A stretch of DNA of 64,000 nucleotides from contig VLTN01000059.1 of assembly GCA_008330645.1 (NCBI GenBank), forward strand, positions 124,001-188,000. The letters run 5' to 3'. The notes under the pieces are model-generated. The model was given only the letters and a program-made list of their open reading frames with translations, did not search any database and had not been told where the DNA came from. The DNA is from Cafeteria roenbergensis (lineage: Eukaryota > Sar > Bigyra > Bicosoecida > Cafeteriaceae). The stretch's first letter is position 1; each line of letters opens with the position of its first letter. Of this stretch, positions 54,501-64,000 are shown piece by piece. Both the position numbers and the translations under genes were made by a program.

Positions 54501-57500
54501 CAAGGCGGCGTCTCCAGGCACGTCGCTGCGGGGCGGGGTGATCCAGACTGCGTCCGGGCACCGCCTCCCTGGGGTCCCGTGGACGAAACCGCCGCTGCTC
54601 GCCGGGAAGGGCAGGGACGCGTCCGGCATCGGCATGTCGTCCCTGCAGCTGGCGCAGCAGCGCGCTGTCGGCTCGCCAGTGCCCGATCCGCCAGCAAGCC
54701 GGAGCGAACGGTCGGGGCGCCGGTGCCCCCGCTGCGGGGGCAGGTCCGGGCAGAAATCGCACCGCTCCAGCCGCGACAGCTGCTGCGGGGGCCGGGGCAG
54801 CTGCTGGCGCCGCTTCCGGCGTCGGAGGCGCCGCTTCTGGCGGCGGAACGTGACCCGTCCGCTGAGCGCGCGCTGGCAAGCGATCGAGGAGTGGTACTGG
54901 GGGCTGGACCCGCGCTTCGACGACGAGCACACTGAGGCCGTGTTCCAGGCGCTGCGCATGCGCCGCACCTACCGGTCCGTGCGCGGCGTCCTGCCCGTGC
55001 TTGTCGTCATGTCGGTCGCGCTGCTTGCCTTGGCGTCTCTGGCGCTGTTCAAGTACGACGCCTGGGTGATTCTCCCCCTCGTCACGGGCGTGGGCAGTGT
55101 CCTGGCGATGCTGCGCGTCATCCAGCGGCACTCCCGAGAGTTCAGTGACTCTCCCAAGGCCGGCCACGGGCTTGCATCTGCTGACGGGAGGACGCCCGCC
55201 GACTCGAGCCACAGGCACGCGCACGGCGCGGACGACGAGTTGGAGGATGCCATCGCTGGCGCCGCGGGCGGCGAGGACGTGTTCGACGCGACCGATGGGA
55301 TGTTTCGCGACGACGGCACGCTCTCCGGCGACCTGGGGGGCTTTGCGCAGGACGAGAGCCCCCACGAGGCGGCGCAGCGCGCGATGAACGCGGAGCGCCA
55401 GCGCATGTTGGCTGGGCAGCAGCTCGGCCGCGGCCAGGCCAGCGGCCCAGGCGGCCCATCGGCTTCAGCGAGCTGGCAGCAGGGCGGCGGGCACGACCAG
55501 CTTGTCGCTGTATCCTCGCAGCCGCTGGTGGGCGACGCGACGGCCAGCCACGGCCTGCTCCGCCCGCCGCCGCCCGCGCCGGGAGCCTCGCCGCGGCTGT
55601 TCGACGGAGAAGTTGGCGGCCAGCGGCACACGCCGCCGGACGCCAAGACGGCGCCGGCCAGCGCGCTACGCTCCCCGTTTGCGTACGGGCCACAGGTTCA
55701 GACGGCAGCAGCCGGCGAGGAGGCATTCCCCGAGTCTGGGTCGTCAGTCATCGCGATGACGCCCGACGTCACCGCGGCGTCTGCGCGGGGGCTGGTGCAC
55801 CTGCGCGTCTCAAGCGGTCGCGGGCGAGGCGACTCGGCCGCGCAGCCTCTCCTGCCCAGCCACGACGGCTCGATTGACAACTTTGCGCCCGAGGTGCTGT
55901 CGGCGCCCGTCGGCCACAGCGAGGCGGTGCTTGCTGCGGGCAGCGCGCTCTCGAGCATCGAGGGGGCGTCTCCGCGCGTCCGACGCGGCGCCCGGGAGAG
56001 CGGCCTTCTGCCGCGGTCAGCGTCCGGCGCCGGCGCCGGCGACGGCGACGGCCCCGGCGCTGGCCCCGGGGCGGTGGGGCGGCACAGGCCCACTGCGTCG
56101 GCGGCTTCCTCCTTTGGCAGGAGCGAGGGAGCCATCGGATGCGTGGACGGGTCGGCCACCCACTCGGAGGCGGCGATGCTGCGCGCCACCTCGGGGCCCG
56201 TCGAATCGCTTGGCGCCGGGCCAGCGGCTCACTCGCACCGGAGCGGGCATTCCCACGCTGGGATGCACAGCGTCCCCCGGCACAGCACGGCTACGAGCAA
56301 GCGCAGCAGTCGCAAGCCGCGCCCGTCGGTGGGCGGCGCGGCCACCTTCTTGACGCCCTCCTTGTCCGGGCAGGGCTTCGGCTCAGCGACGGCGCTTCCA
56401 GGCTTTGCGGAGCGGGGCGTCTCGAGCGGCGGCGTGCTCAACTCCTCCTTCACAGGCAGTGGCCGGGTCCGCCACTCGGCGGCCTCTGAGCTCCCGGGGA
56501 TCACGGGCCGGGGGGATGCTGGGTCCCTCGGCGCCGGGCAAAAGACACCGCACCGGGCGCGCGGATACACGGTGGACTCTGAGCTCTCAACCATGGTGGA
56601 CGCCGAGGCGCTGTCGCTTCGCGCCAAGGGCGCCAAGGCCGTGGCGAAGGGGCAGCGGCTTGGCGGGCGGGAGAGGAGCGGGTCGGGGGCGTTCAGCGCC
56701 AGCGGGTACTCCGACGGCAGGCGCAGCGGGGCGGGCGACAGCGGCTTCCGCAGCGGCAGCATGACGGTCAAGGGCAGCGCTGCTGGGGGCCTTGCCTCCT
56801 CGGGCAGCCCGCGAATGAGCCGATCTCAGACTGTGCAGCCCGGGGCCACCAGCGGCGACGGCGTTGCCTCTTCCAGCCCCAAGCGACGGCTTGCGAGGCG
56901 GGGGCTGTCCTCAGCCTCGCCACGCGCCCAGCTGCGCGCGGCTCCCCGCCAGAGACCCGCCGGCTCGGAAACCTCTAGCGGACACGAGGCGGGCGCGGCC
57001 GCGCAGGGCAGCTCCCCGCGCAACAGCGGCGGCAAGGTCGAAGAGCGGCACCCGCCCCCCTCGCCAGGGAACTCGGCCGTGTCCCGGGGCTCGCGCGTTT
57101 CCGCTGCGCTGCCCTCCGGGGCATCCCCCGCGCCCATCGACCGCGCGAGCGCCAGGAGAGCCCTGGCCAAGCGCCAGCAGCGCAAGCACACGAGCAGGGT
57201 GCAGGCCGGACGCGCAAGCGTGGTGGACGCCCTGGGAGCCGGATCCGCTGGCGTAGCGGCAAGTCCCATCCACCCCCTCGCAGGGCCGGCCGGCCGGTCG
57301 CCGCACTCTGGCCAGCTTGCCGCCGGCGCAGGGTCAGAGCACGGCTCGGACTCCTCGCGCTCCCACAGCGTGGGCCGGAGCGGCGTGGTGGGCGCCGCGA
57401 GCGGGTCCAGCAGCTTCGCCAAGGGCAACGTTGCCATGGTCTCGGGGAGGCACTCCGCCGCTCGGTCGCGCAGCTCCTCGCCCCGGGCGAGCGCGCACGG

Positions 57501-60500
57501 GAGTGGCGTCCCCCCTCTGCCCAGCGGGTCCCCCGTCCCCGCGCAGGGCGCGGACCGGGCTCGCTTGCGCAGCAGGAGCGGAGATGGCGCGGCGGGCCGC
57601 GTCTCGCCTCCCCGCCCTCGTATCATCGGCACCGACTCCTCGCATCGCTTTCCCGGTCACCGCATCGCTCACATCAGCGACGGGTCGGACGTCGCCGCGG
57701 AGGTCGGTCTGGTGCCCTCGCCCGTGGGCGACGGCGCCTCCGGCGCTGCGGCTTCCCCGGCAGAGGCCGTGTTCGGCTCCAAGGTGCGCGCCTCTCGCAA
57801 GGGCTCCCCGGTGCCGCTTCATCCGGGGGCGAATAAGTCCTGGGCGAGCGGCCATTTCGCGGCCGCCTCAAAGGACTCGCAGGCCCCCGACACCCCGGCC
57901 GACGGGCCGGACGCGGGCGGCCTAAAACGGCGCACGGCCACGGCTCCGCCGGGCGCTTCCGTGTTTGCGCTCCGCACCGTGCAGTCCGCGACGCTCACTC
58001 CCGCGGCCCGTATCCTGGAGGGAACTGAGATCGCCGCGAGCGGCTCGCCCCACGCGCGGCGCAACGTTGCGCTGGCGTCCGGCTCCTCCGGCGCGCTGTC
58101 CAGCATCGCGGCGCGCCAGGCAGCCGTGGCCGCGGCAGGGACATCGACGTCCGACATGTCTTCGCAGCCGACTGGGCCCATCGTGGCCTCCTCCGGAGGG
58201 ACGGCTCGTGGCGGCAGCAAGCTCGCGGGCAACTCGTCGGCGACCACAGTGCAGGGCTATGCCGACAAGCAGGGCGGCACGCAGCAGGGCGTCCGTCGCG
58301 GAGGCCGGGTCCCCCAGGCTCGGAGGCCGGGCTTCGGCTTTGAGGGAACGTCAGCATCGGACAGCCAAGGCCCGGACACCAGCGAGCGGGTGCCCACGGG
58401 CCCGGGCGGCAGCGCGGTGGGCTCCAGCATCGGCAGCGGCGACGGGCTGCGCCGGCAGGGCGGCGCGGCGGCGGGCGCGCAGAACCCGCGTCTCGGCTCC
58501 CCGGTGGATTCCACGGGCTCCCGGCCGCCGATCCGGATGGAGGCAGTCGCTGAGGCACCGGCGGGGACTGCGGGTCACAGCGCTGCCGGGCCGGCGGCCG
58601 GCGGGGCTGCTGCCCCGCTGAGCAGCGTTCGCGACCAAGCCGCAGTCGCGGCCGGCACGGACGATCTCGCCACCCCACCGGCGCCCGTGTCTGACCACGT
58701 TGCCCCATCGAGCAGGCCAGGCATTGAGCGGCCAAAGCTGGACATCGACGCGATGCACACGTCCGGCTCTGCCCCTGGCCAGCAGGGGGCGGGGAGGGAG
58801 CACCCCGCTTGGATGCACTCGCCGACGGGGCGCGGACCCGCCGCAGCCTCCCCAGGGCACGCCTCCCTGGGGCACGCCTCCACCGCGCCAGACCCTTCGT
58901 CCAAGTGGTCGTGGCGGGGGAACAGCCCGGCGAACCAGCGGCCCAACGGCATCGTCTTCGCGTCCAGGGTCGACCAGCAAAGCGCCCCGGTTCACAGCTT
59001 CGCAGAGTCCGGAGGGGGCGGCTCTGCCGTCCGCGGCGACCAGAGCACCACGGACGGCATCGGGCAGCTCCACTCGACCAGGTATGCAAACGCGCGCAGC
59101 CGTGCCTGGGTCGTGCGCCGCGGCGCCGCCCGCTCCACCGCCGACGTCGTTTGCGCGTGGCTTGCCGCCCGCTGCGGCGCGGTGGCGTCCCGCGTGCCCG
59201 GCTGCAAGCACGCGCTGGAGGCGGACGCCGTGCTGGCGGGCCTCGTCTTCATGCTCCACACGTCTGTTTGCTGCACAATTGTGGCCAAGGAGTTCCTCGG
59301 ATACCCCTCCATCGCGCCCATCGTGGCCGCCATGGGCGACGGAGGCCTCAACGACCCGCTCACGGGCGGCAGCGGCACGGCGGAGCAGGCCTCCCTCTTG
59401 TCCTCCCAGGCCGCCTGCGTTCACTCGGTGCCCGTGCCCCTGGTGTTCATGTTCGCTCTGCCCCTCCTGCCCTTCAGCTCGGGCGCCATGGCCACGCTCT
59501 CCCTCGGCGGCGCGCTCTCCGTGCTGGTCGCCCGCGCCATCTTCGGCCTCCTCGACCCTACCGCCTGCCTTCCGGCAGAGCTGGCTGCCACCGTCCTGAT
59601 GCTCTTCGTCCCCCTCTTCTTCGCCGTGTTCGACGCTGCGGGGCAGGAGTCGCAGGACCGCCACGCGCTCCTGCAGCGGCTCGCGTCGCGCCGCGCCAAG
59701 ACGCAGGCCGACGGCGTGCTCGAGCAGCTCCTCCCCACCCACGTGAACGAGAAGCTCCGGCGCAACGAGCCGGTTCCATTCGAGATCCACCCCAACGACG
59801 TGGTCATGCTTTGGGCGGACCTCGTCGGTTTCACGGCCCTGTCCTCGTCCCTGAAGCCGCACCAGGTGATGGCGATTCTGAACGCGCTGTACAGCCGGTT
59901 TGACGCGCTGGTGGAGCGCGCACACCTGTGGAAGGTGGATACGATCGGAGACGCGTATGTTATCATCGGCGGCCTGGTGGACAGCCACCAGCTGCGGCCG
60001 GGAGAGGCGCCCCCGCGCAGCGACATGCCAGGGCCCGAGCTGGTAGAGCGGCTCTTCGGCGTCGCGACTAGCATGCGGGAGCAGGTGCGGGCCGTGGCCC
60101 AGGCCACGGGTCAGGACATTGGTATTCGCATCGGCATCCACAGCGGGCCCGTCGCCACTGGCATCATCGGCACGCTGCGGCCGCGCTGGCACGTGTTCGG
60201 CCCCACCGTGCTGGAGGCGGAACACATGGAGAGCGAGGGCCGCCGCAGCTGGATCCAGGTGTCGGAGGCGGCATTCCGCCTCTACAACATGCGCGGCTTC
60301 AGCCTGGTGGAGCGCGTCCGACACCCCGAGGCGGTGGTCCGCCCCACCCCGCCGGTGAACGAGTACGGGGAGCCGCTGGCGCCCCCTCCGCAGCCGCGCA
60401 TCGCGCTCCCGCCCGTGGACGAGGCGGCGCTCCCGGGGCCGCTTCCCAAGTGGCTCGACGCCCAGGAGGCCGCGGAGGCAGCCGTGGAGGCCAGGGAGGC

Positions 60501-61521
60501 CGAGGCCGCCGCTGCCAACGGCGGCAGGCACTGGGTGCGGCCGCCCCGCATGGACGGGGCCGGCGCCATCTGGTCCTTCTGGCTGCACCCGAACGAGGGG
60601 CCGCCGGCGGCCTCGGCAGTTCCCGGCGGCGGCGGCGCCGGGGCGTGGGGCGGCCCCGGAGGAGGCAACTTGCCCCAATCCCACGCCCTGCCGCCCTCCC
60701 CTGCAACCGCTGCCGCCAACTTCGGCGACGCGCTGGCTCTGCCGCCGTACCTCACGGCTCTGGCACCGCCGATCGACCCCATGTCGGACGTTGCGACGCG
60801 CGCCGTGACCACGACTCACGTGACGCAGGCCGTGGCGCCCCCCATGCCACCAGCCGCCCCGTCCGCAGCATGGGCCCCATCGCCGCCGGGCGCCCCGGCG
60901 GGCGCAATGCAGACCAGCGGCCCCGCGTTCGCTGGGGCCAACAGCCCCCTGGCCCGGGCGCTGGCGTCCATGGCGGCGGCCGGGGGCGATTCCACGACCG
61001 GATCCTCGCCTCCTGGCATCGAGTGGGGAGCGCACGCGCCCCATCCGGCGGCGCGGCCGCGCATTGAGGCCCCTGCCCCGCCAAGCGGCCCCCGTGTCCC
61101 TTTCGGCGGCTCCCAGCCGGCGCCCAGCGCTGCAGGGGCGTTCACGGTGCCGACCATTGACACGGCCGCGTCACAGGCTGGCCAGCCCAAGCCGGCGCAG
61201 CTACAGGGCGATGCCCGGGCTGCTCGCGACGCCACTGCCCCTCCAGCCACGGGAGCAGCCTTCAAGGCCCGCGACCACGCCGCGGCCGGCCCCTCCGCTG
61301 CCGGCGGCCGCCGCGGGAGCGGCCCCGTCATCGGCCCGGGCGGCGAGCAACTCCGGCCCGCCCAGAGCAGTGTGCGAATGTTCCTGCAGCAGGGAACCCT
61401 CGCCAACGTGGCGCCCGGCCACCTCCTCGCTGCCTCGCGGGGCACTGCTGGTGTGGCGGGCGCGCGCGGCAGCCAGTCCCCCGAGGCAGCCGCCCCTGCG
61501 CCTGCGGCTCGCCAGCTCTGA
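41804..61521 (+). CDS. giant twelve-helix class III nucleotide cyclase
   Basis: Exons 41804-43220 and 43505-61521 join in phase 1 inside the first cyclase domain (YMVAAG to IPDEAEDHAP) across a 284 bp GTGAGA...CAG intron and give 6,477 residues. Order: acidic N-terminus; six hydrophobic helices (about 130-370); cyclase domain 1 (about 382-655, with LFGDTVNTASRM and ending VKGKGMMRTYF); about 3,600 residues rich in Ser, Arg, Gly and Ala; two helices (about 4290-4345); about 1,370 more such residues; four helices (about 5710-5855); cyclase domain 2 (about 5870-6060, with WADLVGFT and TIGDAYVIIGG); Pro/Ala-rich tail. Domain 2 has both metal-binding aspartates (Asp5911, Asp5955); domain 1 lacks them (Tyr419, Asn466) but keeps the transition-state Asn539 and Arg543, which domain 2 lacks (Leu6042, His6046). 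The two should pair into one active site making cAMP or cGMP at a membrane. Substrate residues are ambiguous. Confidence 0.88.
51481..51546 (+). repeat. GCGCCC hexanucleotide repeat in the cyclase linker
   Basis: About eleven units of gcgccc or a close variant encode an Ala-Pro run near residues 3132-3153 of the cyclase. Ala-Pro runs are stiff and extended. The pure repeat is prone to length change; steps of six bases keep the frame. Confidence 0.85.
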
Positions 61522-61632
61522 CCTGCGCGGCTTCTTGGACCGCCCCGCTGTCAGCGCCCAGCGTGTGCGTATCATCTTGCAAGCTTCTTGGCATGCTTTT
61601 GCAGCAGCGAATCCGAAACGCTCGCAGCAACT

Positions 61633-61664
61633 CTTTTGTGTGTATGTGTCTGTGTGTGTGTGCG
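61633..61664 (+). promoter_or_regulatory. GT-rich 3' tract of the cyclase gene
   Basis: The sense strand reads ttttgtgtgtatgtgtctgt and continues as (tg)n, 112 nt after the cyclase stop. It is a candidate GU-rich downstream element for 3' end formation. Confidence 0.45.
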
Positions 61665-62004
61665 AGGTGCAGCCCTGCGGGTGTTCGCCTCGCTCTTGTT
61701 TGCCCGTTGTGCGACGAAAATTGTGCTCTGAGGCAAGTCCGCCGTGCACTGACGCCACTCGCTCTTGCCTCTGTCGCGCGCTCGAGCACCACCCCGAAGC
61801 CGCTCTTGGTGACGACTTCCCCAGGCTGCTGCGTCCCTGACCGCCTGCCGGGCTTGGGGTTCCGTGAACGCGCTGGGGTTCACCGGCTCCCGCATCGAAG
61901 CATCGAGCGAGGGTCTCTGGCTGCGTGGTCGGGCTTGGCGTTGGCCTTGGCATGGGCTGCGAAGGCCAAGCCTGATCTCGTTCCAGGCAAGAATGCAATT
62001 GCCC

Positions 62005-62022
62005 GCACACACACACACACAC
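62005..62022 (-). promoter_or_regulatory. GT repeat downstream of bL32m
   Basis: This is (CA)n on the plus strand and therefore (GT)n on the sense strand of the minus-strand bL32m gene, about 125 nt after its stop. It mirrors the cyclase tract on the other strand in the same convergent spacer. Confidence 0.45.
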
Positions 62023-62147
62023 TGACGGGAGGCGACCTCCGACGAGCGGAGCCACCGCATGGCCTCATCTGCGGCCACGGCGGCCGGCCCGCCTGCAGCC
62101 GCCCCCGCCTGTGGCTGCTGACTGAAAGAGAAAGACACGCCCGCGGA

Positions 62148-63004
62148 TCAGTCCGACTTGCCGTCCGTGCCCTTGGCCGCGGCGGCCTCCTTCTTCGTGC
62201 CGGTGGTCCTGGCGGCGGACGGACCCAGCTCCGCCGAGTCCTCTGGGGACTGGTTGACAAAGTCTGCGTACCGCACCTTGTCGCGCTTCGGCACGGGGAT
62301 CCGCAGCCTGCGGCAGCAGCACCGAGGACAGGAGAGCAGGAGCAGCTGGGTGGGGGGAGCACGAAGGCTGCGGCGCGCGGGCCCGCAGAGACAAGGCGCA
62401 TCACACTCCCTCGCAGCGCTTTGCGGCGAGGCCTCACTTCTTCATTGCGCAGACGCAGAGGTGGTGCCGCAGCTTGAGCCAACCCTCGTCGCAGTTGGGG
62501 CACGGGTAGAAGTGCTGCTTGTTCACGGCCTGCTTGCTGCTGTCCATCTGCCGCATGCGCTTGCGGGAGTAGCTCTTCTGCGGCGCGCAGGCCGAAGCGG
62601 AGGCGACGGGGGAGGAGCAACGCCGTAGGCGACCGCACACGGCAGCAGCCCACACGCTGGGGGGCAGCGGGCAGCGGAGGCGGCGCGGGAAGCGCGCCCC
62701 AGACGGCGAGGCGCGGCCGAGCCAGGCCGCAGCGTTGACGCCTCACCTTGCGCTTCGGCACGGCGAGCCACAGCGCCTGGCGGAAGACCTCAAGGGGGTC
62801 CGCGGCGGCGCTGCTGCCCAGATCGCTCCCCGACGTGGAGGCCATGGCCCCCTCCAGCGCGAAGGGCAGGGCGTCGTCGCGGCCGGGCGCAGACGCGGAG
62901 CGCACTGCCGTCGAGGCTGCCGCGAGCCAGCTGGCGCCCGCGTGCCGGGCCAGCGCTGCCGCGGACGACACGCGGATGCCGAACATGGCCGCTCGGACGG
63001 CCAT
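62148..63004 (-). CDS. MRPL32: mitochondrial ribosomal protein bL32m
   Basis: Three exons (63004-62747, 62577-62438, 62307-62148) join with matching phases (0 and 2) across GTGAGG...CAG (169 bp) and GTGAGG...CAG (130 bp) introns and give 185 residues. Residues 1-75 form a mitochondrial presequence and linker (MAVRAAMFGIRVSSAAALAR). The bL32 core starts with the family hallmark AVPKRK, where exon 1 ends, and continues KSYSRKRMRQMDSSKQ, then the zinc-binding end YPCPNCDEGWLKLRHHLCVC. The second cysteine pair is C-x-C, not the usual C-x2-C. The last 50 residues (PVPKRDKVRYADFVNQSPED and a Lys/Ala-rich tail) are an extension. bL32 is a large-subunit protein near the peptidyl-transferase side; in yeast and mammals its presequence is removed by the m-AAA protease, which licenses assembly. 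No plastid-type features are seen. Confidence 0.92.
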
Positions 63005-63707
63005 GGCTGCCTGGGCGCCGCTGCGGGCCCGGGGGCGCGAGTGCGCGGCAGCGGGAGCGCCGCCCTTCGGCGCATCAGCGCCCATCTCGCTGCGACGACG
63101 AATTGCTGGCCGGCCGGGCAGAGCCCTCCTCGCTTGCGGACTTGGCGTGTTGCCCTCGTCCAGATTGCGCGCATACCGCAGGCTTCCCGCGACCCGCTCG
63201 GGCCAGGCTGCCGAGCAGACCAGGCTCGTCAGGCTCCTGCTCGGCGCCGGGCCGTTTGCGGCTTGGAGCGCCAGCCCCAGCCCGCACAAGAGTCCTGCGC
63301 AATGGCGTTTGCGCTGCTCCCCGGCCTTCACGCCCAAGGCGTGCGTGCCGTGCGTGACAGCGCCAAAGTGGTCGCGCGCATCCAGCAGGCCCCTCCGTCT
63401 CGGCGCCGGGATGCGCTTGCGTGGTGCTTCAACGCGGCGGTGAGCAGCTGCGGCGCGCCCCATTTGCACTTGCGAGTCGATGTTTACGCGGCAGACTCGC
63501 CGTCTGGCGTCGCGCGCGCGGCAGGCGCAGGTGCTCTGCTGTTGAGATCCCACGGGGGGGGGGGGGGGCGGCCCGGCGGCCGGTTTGCGGCTCCGGCGCC
63601 ACACAGGGTTGCGGCGGTGCTTCTCAACACGTGCGGCTCCGCGGCTCCCTCGCTGTTGCCTGGCCGGTTCGCTCTCGCAGTCATCGACAAACGTCACCTG
63701 CTGTGTG
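63005..63707. other. intergenic region upstream of bL32m
   Basis: This 703 bp stretch holds the bL32m promoter and possibly that of a gene reading rightward from 63708. A run of 15 G lies at 63554-63568. No convincing coding segment was found; the open frames here are GC-driven and carry no recognisable motif. Confidence 0.4.
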
Positions 63708-64000
63708 ATGCTCGCGCTCCCTTGGGTGGGAGACCCTCTCGCGGGCCGGGGCTACATCCTGGCCTGGGCAATTGCGCTTCTGGCGACGACGGCTCTGCGC
63801 TCCGTCGCAGCGCTCCCCCGGCCCGACCAGGCCCTCGGGCGCCGGCAGAGCCCGCCGCACCACCGCCCCTCGGACCGCCAGAACCTCCCCATTGGAGCTG
63901 CCCCCTCCCCACACACCCAGGCCCCTCGCCCCAGCGTCTGGCGAGCAAACCCGCTGCCCCGTCTTCGTCGATCGCTGCTCTTCGCCGGGAAGACCCCGCC
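63708..64000 (+). CDS. possible start of a secreted or membrane protein (partial)
   Basis: From an ATG at 63708 a frame stays open to the right edge (97 codons). It begins with a hydrophobic stretch that could be a signal peptide or anchor (GYILAWAIALLATTALRSVA), followed by Pro/Arg-rich sequence. In such GC-rich DNA a frame of this length is not proof of a gene, and an intron could begin within it. The divergent arrangement with bL32m fits a gene start. No family can be named. Confidence 0.25.
   Translation, partial: MLALPWVGDPLAGRGYILAWAIALLATTALRSVAALPRPDQALGRRQSPPHHRPSDRQNLPIGAAPSPHTQAPRPSVWRANPLPRLRRSLLFAGKTP

Larger units (their letters stand above)
61522..62147. other. convergent intergenic region cyclase / bL32m
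   Basis: These 626 bp lie between two convergent stop codons. There is one GT-rich tract on the plus strand after the cyclase (61633-61664) and one on the minus strand after bL32m (62022-62005). The region is less GC-rich than the coding DNA. No gene is visible. Confidence 0.6.

Noticed and set aside
58351-61044. 897-codon minus-strand open frame
   Set aside because: It is antisense to the second cyclase domain and the C-terminal membrane helices, and its product is a low-complexity Arg/Gly/Ala sequence with no motif.
1-64000. Bacterial operons from an actinobacterium-like high-GC genome
   Set aside because: IFT20, IFT81, COX10 with a presequence, CIA30 and many GT-AG introns are eukaryotic, and there is no operon spacing or Shine-Dalgarno pattern.
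1-64000. tRNA, rRNA, CRISPR, transposon or virus-like elements
   Set aside because: None was recognised by eye. The only repeats seen are simple-sequence tracts, one minisatellite and one short inverted repeat. A dedicated search could still find degraded copies.

Overview
This window is nuclear DNA from a flagellated unicellular eukaryote with a strongly GC-rich genome. Evidence for a nucleus is spliceosomal introns (almost every donor reads GTGAG and every acceptor CAG), intraflagellar transport genes (IFT20, IFT81), nuclear genes for mitochondrial proteins (COX10, mitochondrial release factor 1, mitochondrial bL32, two CIA30/NDUFAF1-like proteins, a PTPMT1-like phosphatase) and very large multidomain membrane proteins of kinds typical of protists. 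Nothing points to a plastid. A heterotrophic flagellate, for instance a stramenopile of the bicosoecid type, would fit, but that is inference. I see no rRNA, tRNA, CRISPR, virus-like element or recognisable transposon.

Layout. 1-1587 (-): cut-off gene for a low-complexity protein with two CxxC pairs. 2111-11441 (-): about 2,920-residue TmcB-like membrane protein with five PAS domains. 11795-12436 (+): IFT20. 12804-13860 (-): first CIA30 protein. 14179-16614 (+): MORN-repeat protein. 16808-19526 (+): IFT81. 19658-21423 (-): Myb/SANT-like protein. 22394-25984 (-): urea transporter with a long cytoplasmic tail. 26152-27690 (+): orphan. 28187-29738 (+): mitochondrial RF1. 30022-31096 (-): Aha1 N-domain co-chaperone. 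31397-36175 (+): ankyrin protein with an acidic tail. 36507-38201 (+): COX10. 38604-39807 (-): second CIA30 protein. 40028-40750 (+): PTPMT1-like phosphatase. 41804-61521 (+): a 6,477-residue class III nucleotide cyclase. 62148-63004 (-): mitochondrial bL32. From 63708 (+): possible start of a secreted or membrane protein.

Two functional themes stand out. A ciliary group (IFT20, MORN protein, IFT81) lies within 8 kb, interrupted only by one CIA30 gene. A scattered mitochondrial group covers complex I assembly, heme A synthesis, translation and cardiolipin/phosphoinositide metabolism; CIA30-2 and the PTPMT1-like gene share a 220 bp divergent promoter. The most striking object is the cyclase. 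It has the two-times-six-helix, two-catalytic-domain plan of mammalian adenylyl cyclases, but the catalytic duties of the two domains are swapped, as known for ciliate and apicomplexan guanylyl cyclases, and thousands of residues of apparently disordered sequence are inserted, almost all encoded by one 18 kb exon.

Gene models were built by joining reading frames at GTGAG...CAG sites where phase and family similarity agreed. Starts were placed at ATG codons. Because of the GC content, very long antisense open frames occur and were discarded.
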